Assembly (NCBI RefSeq): GCF_000719955.1 | Contig: NZ_JOII01000013.1 | Span: forward strand, 62,001 to 126,000 | Length of the DNA: 64,000 nt | Direction of reading: 5' to 3' | From: Streptomyces albidoflavus | Lineage (GTDB): Bacteria > Actinomycetota > Actinomycetes > Streptomycetales > Streptomycetaceae | Shown: positions 18,458 to 27,342 of the stretch, one piece after another | How positions within the stretch are numbered: position 1 is the stretch's first letter | Layout: each line of letters begins with the position of its first letter | Position numbers and translations under genes: made by a program | The notes under the pieces: model-generated | Seen by the model: only the letters and a program-made list of their open reading frames with translations | Database searches by the model: none | What the model was told of the DNA's origin: nothing

Positions 18458-21400
18458 ATGACCGACACCGGCCAGATTCCGGGTGAGGATTTCCCGGGCA
18501 ACGCGGGTGCGGTGCCGCAGCAGGGCTCCGTCCCCGGGACCACGCACGCCCCCCGGCGCGGCGAGGACGAACTCCTCATGCCCGGCGCCCAGGGCGCCTG
18601 GAGCGAGTACCCGGCATCCGAGTGGTCCACCGGCCAGTTCCCGGCCGGCGACGGGCAGCAGCACGCCACCGGGCAGTACGCCACGGGCCACGAGCAGCCG
18701 TACCCCGCCGAGGGCCTGCCGTACGCCGCCGGCCGGGCCCCCGAGGCCGAGCCGCAGCCGTACGCCGAGGCCCCGGCCCAGGAGGCCCAGCCCCACGAGG
18801 CCGGTGCCCACGAGCGCGCGGGCCGGGACAGCGGCGCCGTCGACCTCTCCGCCGTCCGGGCCGCCGAGGCCGCCCAGACCCCGCCGCCGCGCCGCCCGCT
18901 CCACATGGGCCCGCCCGTCCCCGGCGGCACCAGCGGCAGCCAGGTCCGCTCCCTCGCCGACCGGGGCCCCGCCGCCCACCCGGCGCCCGCCCGGCAGGCC
19001 GCCCCGGCCACGACCGGCCCCGAGTACCTCGACCAGCCCGACCCGGCCACCCTGCCCGGCCCCCAGCTGGGCGCCCTGCCGGAGACCGACCCGGCCTGGA
19101 CCGGCGGCCAGGACGCCTCCTGGAACACCGGGCAGCACGCCTCGTACGGCGACGCGGCACCGGTCGGCCCGGCCTACGCGCCGGACCACTCCGGCCACAC
19201 GCCGCTGCCCGCGCAGCCGGAGGCCGCGGCCCACGACACCGCCCCGCAGGCCCCGCACACCGAGGCACAGCCCTTCCCGGAGGCCCCGGACGCCTCCACC
19301 GCCACCTACCAGGACGCCTCCGGCACGGCGGAGTACGTGCCCGCCGGGCAGGACCCGGCCGCCGCTGCCGTGGAACTCCCCGGGCAGCGGACCGGCGCCG
19401 CTCCGGAGGCCGAGGCCGCCGAGCCCGTCGAGCCGCAGGCGCCGCCGGTGGAGGAGAACCCGGCGGCCGAGCCCGTACAGCTGCCCGCCGACGCCTCGCT
19501 CGGCCAGTTCGTCGCCGTCCCCGGTGCCGTGCCGACCGACGGTCACCTCGCGCCCGCCGAGACCCTGCCCGAGTGGGGGACACCGCCGGCCGGGGTGCCG
19601 GTCGAGGCGGTCACCGAGGCCGCGTCCGCCCCCGCCCCGGTCCAGGCGGCGGCCGGGACCGTGGCCGAGCCGGAGGAGGCCGCCCCGGAACAGGCCGCCC
19701 CCGAGGCTGCGGAGGCCGAGGAGCCCCAGCCTCAGGCCGTCGTGGAGACCGCGCCCGTTCCCGTCACCGAGGAGGCCGGGCAGGCTCCGGCGGCGGACGA
19801 GACCGCCGCGGAGGCTCCCGCCGAGGTCCAGGTCCCCGCCGAGGTTCCGGTGCCCGCAGAAACGGTCCCTGAGACCGCCGAGCCGCAGGACGCCGAGCCG
19901 GAGGCGGGGGCTCCCGAGGCCGTCCCCGCCGAGCCCGTCGCCGTCGAGGCCGCTGAGGCCGGGTCCCCCCAGGAGACCCAGGTCGCGGAGGAGGAGGCCG
20001 TCCCCGGGGAGGAGACGCCCGCCGGACTCCCGCAGGAGGCGCCCCGGCCCGCCGCCCCCGGCTACGCCGAGGCCGAGCGGGACGCCGTGCTGCGCGTGAT
20101 GCGCGAGCGGCGCGACATCCGTAACGGCTTCCGCTCCGACCCCATCCCGCACGACGTGCTGCTGCGGGTCCTGGAGGCGGCGCACACCGCGCCCAGCGTC
20201 GGCCACTCCCAGCCCTGGGACTTCGTCGTCATCCGCTCCGCCGACACCCGGCGGGCCATGCACGAACTGGCCGAGCGCCAGCGCGAGGCGTACGCCACCT
20301 CGCTGCCCAAGGGCCGCGCCAAGCAGTTCAAGGAACTGAAGATCGAGGCGATCCTCGACACGCCGGTCAACATCGTCGTCACCGCCGACCCGACCCGGGG
20401 CGGCCGCCACACCCTCGGCCGGCACACCCAGCCGCAGATGGCCCCGTACTCCTCGGCGCTCGCCGTCGAGAACCTCTGGCTCGCCGCCCGCGCCGAGGGC
20501 CTGGGCGTCGGCTGGGTCAGCTTCTTCGACGAGCGGGAGATGGTCCGCGAACTGGGCCTCCCCGACCACCTGGAGGTCGTCGCCTACCTGTGCGTCGGCT
20601 ACGTCGACGAGTTCCCCGAGGAGCCCGAACTGATGCAGGCCGGCTGGTCCAAGCGGCGCCCCCTGTCCTGGGTCGTCCACGAGGAGACGTACGGCCGCCG
20701 CGCGCTGCCCGGCGAGGAGCCGCACGACCTGCTCGCCGAGACCGTCGCCAACATCCGCCCGCTGGACGCCAAGGCGCTCGGCGAGGCGTGGGAGCGGCAG
20801 AAGCGGATGACCAAGCCCGCCGGCGCCCTCGGCATGCTGGAGATCATCTCCGCCCAGCTCAGCGGCCTCTCCCGGAAGTGCCCGCCGCCCGTCCCCGAAC
20901 CGGCCGCCGTCGCGGTCTTCGCCGGGGACCACGGCGTCCACGCCCAGGGCGTCACCCCCTGGCCCCAGGAGGTCACCGGCCAGATGGTGGCCAACTTCCT
21001 CGGCGGCGGCGCGGTCTGCAACGCCTTCGCCGCCCAGGTCGGCGCCGAGGTCTGCGTCGTCGACGTGGGCGTCGCCACCGAGCTGCCCGCCACCCCCGGC
21101 CTGCTGCCCCGCAAGGTCCGCCCCGGCACCGCCGACATGACCACCGGCCCCGCCCTCACCCGCGAGGAGGTCAAGGCGGCGATCGAGGTCGGCATCGAGA
21201 CCGCCCGCGACCTGGTCGCCGCCGGGAACAAGGCGCTGCTCACCGGCGAGATGGGCATCGCCAACACCACCGCGTCGGCCGCCCTCATCTCCGTCTACAC
21301 CGGCGCCGACCCGGCCGAGGTCACCGGCCGCGGCACCGGCATCAACGACGAGACGCTGGCCCGCAAGACCGACGTGGTCCGCCGCGCCCTCGAACTGCAC

Positions 21401-21778
21401 CGCCCCGACCCGGCCGACCCGATCGGCGTGCTCGCCGCCGTCGGCGGCCTGGAGCACGCCGCCATGGCCGGGCTCCTGCTGGGCGGCGCCAGCCTGCGCA
21501 CCCCCGTCATCCTCGACGGGGTCAGCGCCGGGGCCGCCGCCCTGGTCGCCCGCGCCATCGCCCCCGAGGTGCTGGCCGCCTGCATCGCCGGGCACCGCAG
21601 CGCCGAGCCGGGCCACGTCGCCGCTCTCAACAAGCTGGGCCTGCGCCCCCTGGTCGACCTCGACCTGCGCCTCGGCGAGGGCACCGGCGCCCTGCTCGCC
21701 CTGCCGATCGTGCAGAGCGCCGCCCGCGCCATGCACGAGGTCGCCACCTTCGACTCGGCCGGCGTCACCGAGAAGTGA
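18458..21778 (+). CDS. cobT: BluB-CobT fusion: DMB synthase and nicotinate-nucleotide:DMB phosphoribosyltransferase with long disordered head
   Basis: A 1106-residue fusion serving the lower-ligand branch of cobalamin synthesis. Residues about 1-535 are a low-complexity Pro/Ala/Glu/Gln-rich region with no domain. Residues about 538-750 are a BluB-type flavin destructase (RRDIRNGF, then APSVGHSQPWDF and VGWVSFFDE), which turns FMNH2 into 5,6-dimethylbenzimidazole. Residues about 757-1106 are CobT, which joins that base to nicotinate mononucleotide: GDHGVHAQGVTPWP near 821, TGEMGIANTTASA, and the catalytic Glu in LGEGTGALLALP near 1073. Fusing the two lets the base pass directly to its user. 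The start is ATG 18458 with GAGGGG upstream. An internal start before BluB cannot be excluded. A hairpin follows. Confidence 0.93.
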   Translation: MTDTGQIPGEDFPGNAGAVPQQGSVPGTTHAPRRGEDELLMPGAQGAWSEYPASEWSTGQFPAGDGQQHATGQYATGHEQPYPAEGLPYAAGRAPEAEPQPYAEAPAQEAQPHEAGAHERAGRDSGAVDLSAVRAAEAAQTPPPRRPLHMGPPVPGGTSGSQVRSLADRGPAAHPAPARQAAPATTGPEYLDQPDPATLPGPQLGALPETDPAWTGGQDASWNTGQHASYGDAAPVGPAYAPDHSGHTPLPAQPEAAAHDTAPQAPHTEAQPFPEAPDASTATYQDASGTAEYVPAGQDPAAAAVELPGQRTGAAPEAEAAEPVEPQAPPVEENPAAEPVQLPADASLGQFVAVPGAVPTDGHLAPAETLPEWGTPPAGVPVEAVTEAASAPAPVQAAAGTVAEPEEAAPEQAAPEAAEAEEPQPQAVVETAPVPVTEEAGQAPAADETAAEAPAEVQVPAEVPVPAETVPETAEPQDAEPEAGAPEAVPAEPVAVEAAEAGSPQETQVAEEEAVPGEETPAGLPQEAPRPAAPGYAEAERDAVLRVMRERRDIRNGFRSDPIPHDVLLRVLEAAHTAPSVGHSQPWDFVVIRSADTRRAMHELAERQREAYATSLPKGRAKQFKELKIEAILDTPVNIVVTADPTRGGRHTLGRHTQPQMAPYSSALAVENLWLAARAEGLGVGWVSFFDEREMVRELGLPDHLEVVAYLCVGYVDEFPEEPELMQAGWSKRRPLSWVVHEETYGRRALPGEEPHDLLAETVANIRPLDAKALGEAWERQKRMTKPAGALGMLEIISAQLSGLSRKCPPPVPEPAAVAVFAGDHGVHAQGVTPWPQEVTGQMVANFLGGGAVCNAFAAQVGAEVCVVDVGVATELPATPGLLPRKVRPGTADMTTGPALTREEVKAAIEVGIETARDLVAAGNKALLTGEMGIANTTASAALISVYTGADPAEVTGRGTGINDETLARKTDVVRRALELHRPDPADPIGVLAAVGGLEHAAMAGLLLGGASLRTPVILDGVSAGAAALVARAIAPEVLAACIAGHRSAEPGHVAALNKLGLRPLVDLDLRLGEGTGALLALPIVQSAARAMHEVATFDSAGVTEK

Positions 21779-21783
21779 GCCCC

Positions 21784-21818
21784 GCGGCCGCCCGTCCCCG
21801 ACCGGGCCGGGCGGCCGC
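21784..21818. terminator. Hairpin after bluB-cobT
   Basis: GCGGCCGCCCG and CGGGCGGCCGC are exact 11-bp arms around a 13-nt loop. It starts 6 bp past the stop codon and separates bluB-cobT from cysG. Confidence 0.75.
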
Positions 21819-21973
21819 GACGACCCCTCCCACCAGGGCCGGGGCCCGCCCGCCCCCGTCCCCGCCGTATCGTGGAGGCCGACAGCGCCCCCGCGCGGGC
21901 CCGCGTGTCGTACGCCGCTCCACCGTCGCAGCGGCCCTCCTCCCGCCTGCCCGTCCCCAGGAGCCGCACCGCC

Positions 21974-23221
21974 ATGGCCCATTCCGCCGACCACCCCGCG
22001 TACCCCGTCGGACTCCGCCTGTCCGGGCGGCGCGTCGTCGTCCTCGGCGGCGGCCAGGTGGCCCAGCGGCGGCTCCCCGGACTCGTCGCGGCCGGCGCCG
22101 AGGTCCTGCTCGTCTCCCCCTCGGCCACCGCCTCCGTCGAGGCCATGGCCGACGCCGGCGAGATCACCTGGGAGCGCCGCGGCTACCGCCCCGGCGACCT
22201 CACCGACGCCTGGTACGCCCTGATCGCCACCAGCGACCCCGAGGCCAACACCGCCGCCTCCGCCGAGGGCGAGGCCCACCGCGTCTGGTGCGTACGCGCC
22301 GACGACGCCGAGGCCGCCACCGCCTGGACCCCGGCCACCGGCCGCAGCGCCGGAGTCACCGTCGCCGTGCTGACCCGCGACGCCGAACGCCGCGACCCCC
22401 GCTACACCGCCGCCGTCCGCGACGCCGTGGTCGACGGGCTGAGCGACGGCACGCTGCTCGCCGCCCGCCGCACCTCCCGGGCCGGCTCCGACGCGCCGCG
22501 CGTCTCCCTGGTCGGCGGCGGCCCCGGCGACCCCGACCTCATCACCGTGCGCGGCCGCCGCCTGCTCGCCGAGGCCGACGTGGTCATCGCCGACCGGCTC
22601 GGCCCGCGCGACCTGCTCGCCGAACTGCCCCCGCACGTCGAGGTGATCGACGCCGCGAAGATCCCCTACGGCCGGTACATGGCCCAGGAGGCCATCAACG
22701 CGGCCCTCGTCGAGCACGCCAAGGCCGGCAAGGCCGTGGTGCGGCTCAAGGGCGGCGACCCCTTCGTCTTCGGGCGCGGCATGGAGGAGGTCGAGGCACT
22801 GGCCGAGGCCGGCATCGCCTGCACCGTGGTGCCGGGCATCTCCAGCTCCGTCAGCGTCCCCTCGGCCGCCGGCATCCCCGTCACCCACCGGGGCGTCGCC
22901 CACGAGTTCACCGTGGTCAGCGGCCACGTGGCCCCCGACGACCCGCGCTCGCTGGTCGACTGGGCGGCCCTCGCGAAGCTGCGCGGCACCCTCGTCGTGC
23001 TGATGGGCGTCGACAAGATAGGTGCCATCGCCGAGGCCCTCGTCGCCCACGGCCGCGACCCGCACACCCGGGTCGCCCTCGTCCAGGAGGGCACGACCGC
23101 CGCCCAGCGGCGCGTCGACGCGACCCTCGCCACCGTCGCGGAGACCGTCCGCGCCGAGGAGGTGCGGCCGCCCGCCGTCATCGTCATCGGCGAGGTCGTG
23201 GGCGTCGGCCCGACCGCCTGA
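21974..23221 (+). CDS. cysG: Siroheme synthase / uroporphyrinogen-III C-methyltransferase (CysG-type)
   Basis: A 415-residue enzyme at the branch from uroporphyrinogen III to siroheme and cobalamin. The N-terminal part (residues 1-150) is the NAD-dependent precorrin-2 dehydrogenase/ferrochelatase, with the nucleotide loop VVVLGGGQVAQRR at 21-33 and the TSDPEANTAAS helix. The C-terminal part (from about residue 176) is the SAM-dependent C2/C7 methylase, with SLVGGGPGDPDLIT, the RLKGGDPFVFGRG active-site block and VVPGISSSVSVPSAAGIPVTHRG. ATG 21974 is the first plausible start, although an upstream in-frame extension is open. It supplies precorrin-2 for corrin synthesis or siroheme for sulfite and nitrite reductases. 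It is followed 32 bp later by a TrmH-family gene. Confidence 0.94.
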   Translation: MAHSADHPAYPVGLRLSGRRVVVLGGGQVAQRRLPGLVAAGAEVLLVSPSATASVEAMADAGEITWERRGYRPGDLTDAWYALIATSDPEANTAASAEGEAHRVWCVRADDAEAATAWTPATGRSAGVTVAVLTRDAERRDPRYTAAVRDAVVDGLSDGTLLAARRTSRAGSDAPRVSLVGGGPGDPDLITVRGRRLLAEADVVIADRLGPRDLLAELPPHVEVIDAAKIPYGRYMAQEAINAALVEHAKAGKAVVRLKGGDPFVFGRGMEEVEALAEAGIACTVVPGISSSVSVPSAAGIPVTHRGVAHEFTVVSGHVAPDDPRSLVDWAALAKLRGTLVVLMGVDKIGAIAEALVAHGRDPHTRVALVQEGTTAAQRRVDATLATVAETVRAEEVRPPAVIVIGEVVGVGPTA

Positions 23222-23253
23222 CGCGACCGCCACCGAACGGGAGCCCGCACCCC

Positions 23254-24057
23254 ATGGCCGTACCGCAGCCCGTCACCGACCCCGGTGACCCGCGCCTGCA
23301 CGACTACACCGACCTCACCGACGTCGCGCTGCGCCGCCGCCGCGAACCGGCCGAGGGCCTTTTCATCGCCGAGGGCGAGAAGGTCATCCGCCGTGCCGTC
23401 GAGGCCGGTTACACCCTGCGCTCCCTGCTGCTCTCCGAGAAGTGGCTGGACGTCATGGCCGACGTCATCGAGGCCGCCGACGCCCCGGTTCACCTGGTCA
23501 CCCCCGAACTCGCCGCGCAGGTCACCGGCTACCACGTGCACCGGGGCGCCCTCGCGGCCATGGAGCGCAAGCCGCTGCCCGACCCGGCCGACATCCTCAC
23601 CACCGCCCGCCGCGTCGCCGTCCTGGAGGACATCGTCGACCACGCCAACGTGGGCGCCGCCTTCCGCAACGCGGCCGCACTCGGCGTGGACGCCGTCCTG
23701 CTGAGCCCCCGCTGCGCCGACCCCCTGTACCGGCGCGCGGTCAAGGTCTCGATGGGCGCCGTCCTCCAACTGCCCTGGACCCGGCTGCCCGACTGGCCGG
23801 CCGACGCCGGACTCCTCGGCCGCCACGGCTTCCTGACCGCCGCCTTCTGCCTCGGCGACCGCTCCATCACGCTGGACGAACTGGCCGCCCGCCGCCCCGA
23901 GAAGCTGGCCCTGATGTTCGGCACCGAGGGCGACGGCCTCACCCCCGGCGCCCTCGCGGCGGCCGACACCTGGGTGCGTATCCCGATGGACGCCGGCATC
24001 GACTCCCTCAACGTCGCCGCCGCCTCGGCGGTCGCCTTCTACGCGACGCGGGGCTGA
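23254..24057 (+). CDS. TrmH/SpoU-family RNA 2'-O-methyltransferase
   Basis: A 267-residue SPOUT-class methyltransferase that would place a 2'-O-methyl group on rRNA or tRNA. The N-terminal 100 residues resemble the SpoU substrate-binding domain (RRREPAEGLFIAEGEKVIRRA). The catalytic knot carries motif 1 HANVGAAFRNAAALG near residue 129, motif 2 FGTEGDGL and motif 3 SLNVAAASAVAFY, together forming the deep trefoil knot. ATG 23254 has GGGAG 10 nt upstream. It is cotranscribed with cysG, probably by neighbourhood rather than pathway. Streptomycetes have several paralogues, including resistance methylases, and the target base is unknown. Confidence 0.9.
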   Translation: MAVPQPVTDPGDPRLHDYTDLTDVALRRRREPAEGLFIAEGEKVIRRAVEAGYTLRSLLLSEKWLDVMADVIEAADAPVHLVTPELAAQVTGYHVHRGALAAMERKPLPDPADILTTARRVAVLEDIVDHANVGAAFRNAAALGVDAVLLSPRCADPLYRRAVKVSMGAVLQLPWTRLPDWPADAGLLGRHGFLTAAFCLGDRSITLDELAARRPEKLALMFGTEGDGLTPGALAAADTWVRIPMDAGIDSLNVAAASAVAFYATRG

Positions 24058-24215
24058 GCACCGCGTTCCGGACGGGCCCCGCCGTCCCGTGGTGACCGCA
24101 GACAGAGCCCCGTACGGGGCGACGTCCGCAAGTACGACGGAACGCCGCCCCGGCTCCGCCCCGCCGAGCGCGGGAACAGCGGAACCGGAGCGGCGTACGC
24201 CAGTGAGGGACCGGG

Positions 24216-26408
24216 TCAGGAGGCGGCCGCGCTGCCGGCCAGGGCGGCGTCCTCGCGCTGCTCCTCGGCGTCGGCCTGCTCGGCCTTGCCGGGCGCCCCC
24301 GCCCGGGGCACCTCCGCCGGGATGCCCTTGCCCTGCCGGGCGCGGTGCGCCAGCCAGAGGTCGGCGAGCAGGTTGAGGACGAGACCGGCGCCGCCCCAGG
24401 CCGCGATGGTCAGCAGGTTCCCGCCGAGGCCGGTGGAGTCGAAGTAGACCAGCGAGCGGGCGATGTCCACGGCGGCCGGCAGCGGCAGCACGTCCTGGAG
24501 GGTGCGGAAGATGTCCGGCACCATCGAGATCGGCAGTCCGCCGCCGGAGGCCGGGACGCCCAGCAGCATCAGGACGATCATGACCGGCACGATCGCCGCG
24601 AGGCCGATGGTCCGGGTGAAGGCGCCGGCGGCCAGGGCCACGCAGAAGATGGTGGCCGCGCCCGCGCCGATCAGCACGCCGGCGTGCCCGTTCACCGCGC
24701 CGATCAGCACGTCGAAGAGGAACCACAGCCACACCGCCATGCCCACGGCCCACCCCGCCAGCAGCGGCAGGAACTGCCGGAACCGGCGCAGTTCGGGGGC
24801 GCCGCCGCGCAGCACCGCCATGATCAGGAACCCGGCCATGATCCAGGACATCGCCACGTAGAGGCTGTTGGAGCCCATCGTGTCGTCCCCGGTCAGCGGC
24901 CGGACGTCCGTCGTCTCCAGCGCCATCTCCTGCTTCTCGGCGACCTGCTGGAAGACGCTCCGCAGAATCGTCTGCTGGCTGGGACCGGCGGCCGAGGCGG
25001 TGAGCAGCTCGGCGCCGCCGCCCGGCGCGGTGGGCAGCACGTACGCGCTGGCCACCTCCTGGTCGGTCAGCTGTGCGGTGGCTTCCCGTACGGAGTCGAC
25101 GGGCCGCAGGTCGAACATGGCGCCGAGACTGGGCTCCAGCCCGGCAACGGCCTGCCGTGCCTGCTGTTCGGTGGCGCCCACCACGGCCACCGGCATGTCC
25201 CGCACCTCGGGCTTGTGCATCGAGGCGCCCATCAGCCCGACCACCGCGACCAGGATCGACAGCGGGAACAGGACGGCGGCGACGTACCGCGTACGCGGGG
25301 CCCGGACGGGGCCGCCGGCCAGCGCGGGCAGCGGCTCCCCGGGCCCGTCCACGGCGGGGGCCGCCGGGATGGCGTGTCCGGAGCGGCGCTCCTTCAGCAG
25401 GCAGAGGGCCGGCGCGGCGAGGACCCACACCGTCAGCGTCAGTAGGTGGGAACCGAGGCCCCGCCCGTCGAAGTACAGCAGCGAGCGGAGCGCCTCGCCC
25501 GCCGCCGGGAGCGGCAGCACCCCGTGCAGGAACTGGAAGAAGCCCGGCATGGTGTGGATCGACAGCGACAGCCCCGAGGAGGGCATCCCGAAGACGACCC
25601 AGAGCAGCATGCCGAAGAGCACGGCGAGCGGGCCGACCAGCTTGGTGAAGAGCAGCTGGGTCAGGGCGACGGCGCCGGTGGCCAGCATGCCGATGCCGAG
25701 GAACTGCAGGTAGTGCCCGTCGACGGCGCCGACCACCGGGCCCAGGATCGTCCAGATGACGGTGCTGGTCACGGCCGACCAGCCCAGCGCCAGCGGGAGG
25801 AAGCGCCGCAGCCGCAGCAGGTACGGCAGGGACATCGTCATGAGGCTCAGCGGGACGTACCCGGCGAGCATCATGCCCATCCCGGCGAAGAGCACCGCGG
25901 TGCCGGACATGTCGCCGTCGGCGAGCGGCGCGACGTCCTCGACCGAGGTCCGCCACTCGTTCTCCACCGCGACCGGCGCGAGGACCTGCTGCACGGTGCT
26001 CGCCTGGGAGGCTCCCGCGGCGTTGGCCGTGTAGATCGTGGCCGTGCCGCCGGCCTCGGCGGGCGGCAGCAACGCCCCGGCTATGTCGCGGTCCTTCAGC
26101 AGGCCGACCGCCTCGTCCTCGGTGGCGACCAGGCGCGCGTCCACGGTGTCCCCGGGCGCGGCGTCCAGCCCGGCGACCAGCTGCTCGGCGGCCGGTCCCG
26201 CGCCCACCACGGCGACCGGCAGGTCGCGCGGGGCCGGCGCGTGCATCGTGCCGACGTACGTCGCGTACATCATCGTCACCATCAGGAAGGGCATGGCGAA
26301 GAGCGCGACGTACCGCGCGATCCGGGTCTTGCGGTCCTCCTGGGGCGGGCCCGCGGGTGATGCTTCGACGGTTCCGCCGTCCGGCGGGGCGCTGGTGGAC
26401 GGGTCCAC
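24216..26408 (-). CDS. Internally duplicated YhgE/ABC-2-like membrane protein
   Basis: A 730-residue integral membrane protein made of two homologous halves. Each half starts with one transmembrane helix and an extracytoplasmic domain opening with the same block (MHAPAPRDLPVAVVG, then MHKPEVRDMPVAVVG), and ends in five or six helices, as in YhgE/Pip or ABC-2-type export permeases. The matching GHYLQFLG/GHAGVLIG and ALRSLLYFDGRGLG/IARSLVYFDSTGLG blocks confirm the duplication. A signal-anchor helix lies near residue 35. GTG 26408 has AGGAG 7 nt upstream. No ATPase is next to it, so it may use one encoded elsewhere or act alone. It is divergent from a TetR gene, its likely repressor. Export of a lipid or drug is inferred. 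Confidence 0.85.
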   Translation of the reverse strand: MDPSTSAPPDGGTVEASPAGPPQEDRKTRIARYVALFAMPFLMVTMMYATYVGTMHAPAPRDLPVAVVGAGPAAEQLVAGLDAAPGDTVDARLVATEDEAVGLLKDRDIAGALLPPAEAGGTATIYTANAAGASQASTVQQVLAPVAVENEWRTSVEDVAPLADGDMSGTAVLFAGMGMMLAGYVPLSLMTMSLPYLLRLRRFLPLALGWSAVTSTVIWTILGPVVGAVDGHYLQFLGIGMLATGAVALTQLLFTKLVGPLAVLFGMLLWVVFGMPSSGLSLSIHTMPGFFQFLHGVLPLPAAGEALRSLLYFDGRGLGSHLLTLTVWVLAAPALCLLKERRSGHAIPAAPAVDGPGEPLPALAGGPVRAPRTRYVAAVLFPLSILVAVVGLMGASMHKPEVRDMPVAVVGATEQQARQAVAGLEPSLGAMFDLRPVDSVREATAQLTDQEVASAYVLPTAPGGGAELLTASAAGPSQQTILRSVFQQVAEKQEMALETTDVRPLTGDDTMGSNSLYVAMSWIMAGFLIMAVLRGGAPELRRFRQFLPLLAGWAVGMAVWLWFLFDVLIGAVNGHAGVLIGAGAATIFCVALAAGAFTRTIGLAAIVPVMIVLMLLGVPASGGGLPISMVPDIFRTLQDVLPLPAAVDIARSLVYFDSTGLGGNLLTIAAWGGAGLVLNLLADLWLAHRARQGKGIPAEVPRAGAPGKAEQADAEEQREDAALAGSAAAS

Positions 26409-26594
26409 GGACTGCTCCTAGCTGTGAGGGTTCGAGGAAGGTGCGACGGGCCTGTCTCGCCACGCCGCACTGAGTGGGGGGCCGTCGGACCTGCCCACCA
26501 TACGCCACCTGACTTAAAAACTCGGGATGGGCTAGGTTGGCCTCCGTCCCCACGCCCGTAAGGGCGTACGCCACCTGGGAGAACGCGACCACCG
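26409..26594. promoter_or_regulatory. Divergent promoter region of the membrane protein and its TetR regulator
   Basis: The 186-bp gap contains -10-like boxes for both directions: TAGGTT (26533-26538) toward tetR and TATGGT on the minus strand (26499-26504) toward the membrane protein gene. An unusually A-rich segment, GACTTAAAAACTC, lies between. ACGCCC-GTAA-GGGCGT at 26552-26567 is a candidate operator between the tetR -10 and its start codon. All are read by eye and without experimental support. Confidence 0.45.
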
Positions 26595-27224
26595 ATGGCC
26601 AGATCAGACAGGTCCCGCACGGCGCTGCTCGACGCGGCGGAACGACTGTTCGCGGAGGCGGGGATCGCCCAGACCTCGGACCGCAAGATCGCCGAGACGG
26701 CGGGCAACAGCAACCACTCGGCCGTCGGCTACTACTTCGGTGGCCGGGAGGGCCTGCTGAGGGCCCTGCTGACCCGGCACATCACCGGACTGGAACCGCG
26801 CCGCCAGGAGATGTCGGCGGCCTCCGCCTCACTCCTCGACGAGGTCCGCAGCCTGGTCGTGCCCGCCACCGACGCCCTGGGCGAACTCGCCGCACAGGCG
26901 GGGGAGGGGAAGCCGACCTGGCGGGCCCGTTTCGTCCGCGCCGCCCTTCACGACCCCCAGGCGGCGGAGATCCTGCGCGGCCTGGGCGACGAGGCCCCCG
27001 CCGCCGCCCGTATCGTCCACGCGATCGTCGCCCGCCTCGACCACCTCCCGGCCCACATCGTCCGGGGACGCGCCGCCCTGATGACCCACATCATCACCTC
27101 GGCCTGCGCCGAACACGAGGAACAGGCCGCCCGCGACGCCGTCACCCCCCGCTGGCAGGCCACCGGCGACTTCCTCGCCGACGCCATCACCGGCATGCTC
27201 CAGGCCCCGGTCACCCAGCCCTAG
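26595..27224 (+). CDS. TetR-family transcriptional regulator
   Basis: A 209-residue TetR-family protein. The helix-turn-helix spans residues 8-55 (LLDAAERLFAEAGIAQTSDRKIAETAG, then HSAVGYYFGGREGLL), followed by a nine-helix ligand domain with a Trp/Arg-rich helix (KPTWRARFVRAAL) of the kind seen in AcrR-like regulators. It is divergent from the duplicated membrane protein gene, the usual relation between a TetR repressor and the exporter it controls. ATG 26595 has GGGAG about 14 nt upstream, so translation initiation is weak or mostly leader-dependent. The ligand is unknown. Confidence 0.9.
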   Translation: MARSDRSRTALLDAAERLFAEAGIAQTSDRKIAETAGNSNHSAVGYYFGGREGLLRALLTRHITGLEPRRQEMSAASASLLDEVRSLVVPATDALGELAAQAGEGKPTWRARFVRAALHDPQAAEILRGLGDEAPAAARIVHAIVARLDHLPAHIVRGRAALMTHIITSACAEHEEQAARDAVTPRWQATGDFLADAITGMLQAPVTQP

Positions 27225-27240
27225 CGCCCTCGGCCACATT

Positions 27241-27325
27241 CAGCCCGGCCGGCGTGCGAGGCCATCTTGAACCGGCGCGATGGCGCCGAGACTCAGCCAA
27301 AACCAGCCCGGCCGGCGCTTGAGGC
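27241..27325 (+). repeat. Two copies of a short dispersed streptomycete repeat
   Basis: CAGCCCGGCCGGCGTGCGAGGC (27241-27262) and CAGCCCGGCCGGCGCTTGAGGC (27304-27325) differ at only a few positions. Related GCCCG-CCGGCG-TTGAGG sequences are scattered through Streptomyces intergenic regions. They lie between the 3' ends of tetR and the kinase gene. A hairpin, GGCGCGATGGCGCC, sits between them. The repeats may act as transcription ends for both genes. Confidence 0.6.
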
Positions 27326-27342
27326 CAATCAGTGAGCCCGGC

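Noticed and set aside
16574..23233. A 2219-codon open frame on the minus strand opposite the cobalamin genes
   Set aside because: Its product is Gly/Ala/Arg-rich nonsense with no domain. It exists because high third-position GC on the plus strand removes stop codons from the antisense frame.
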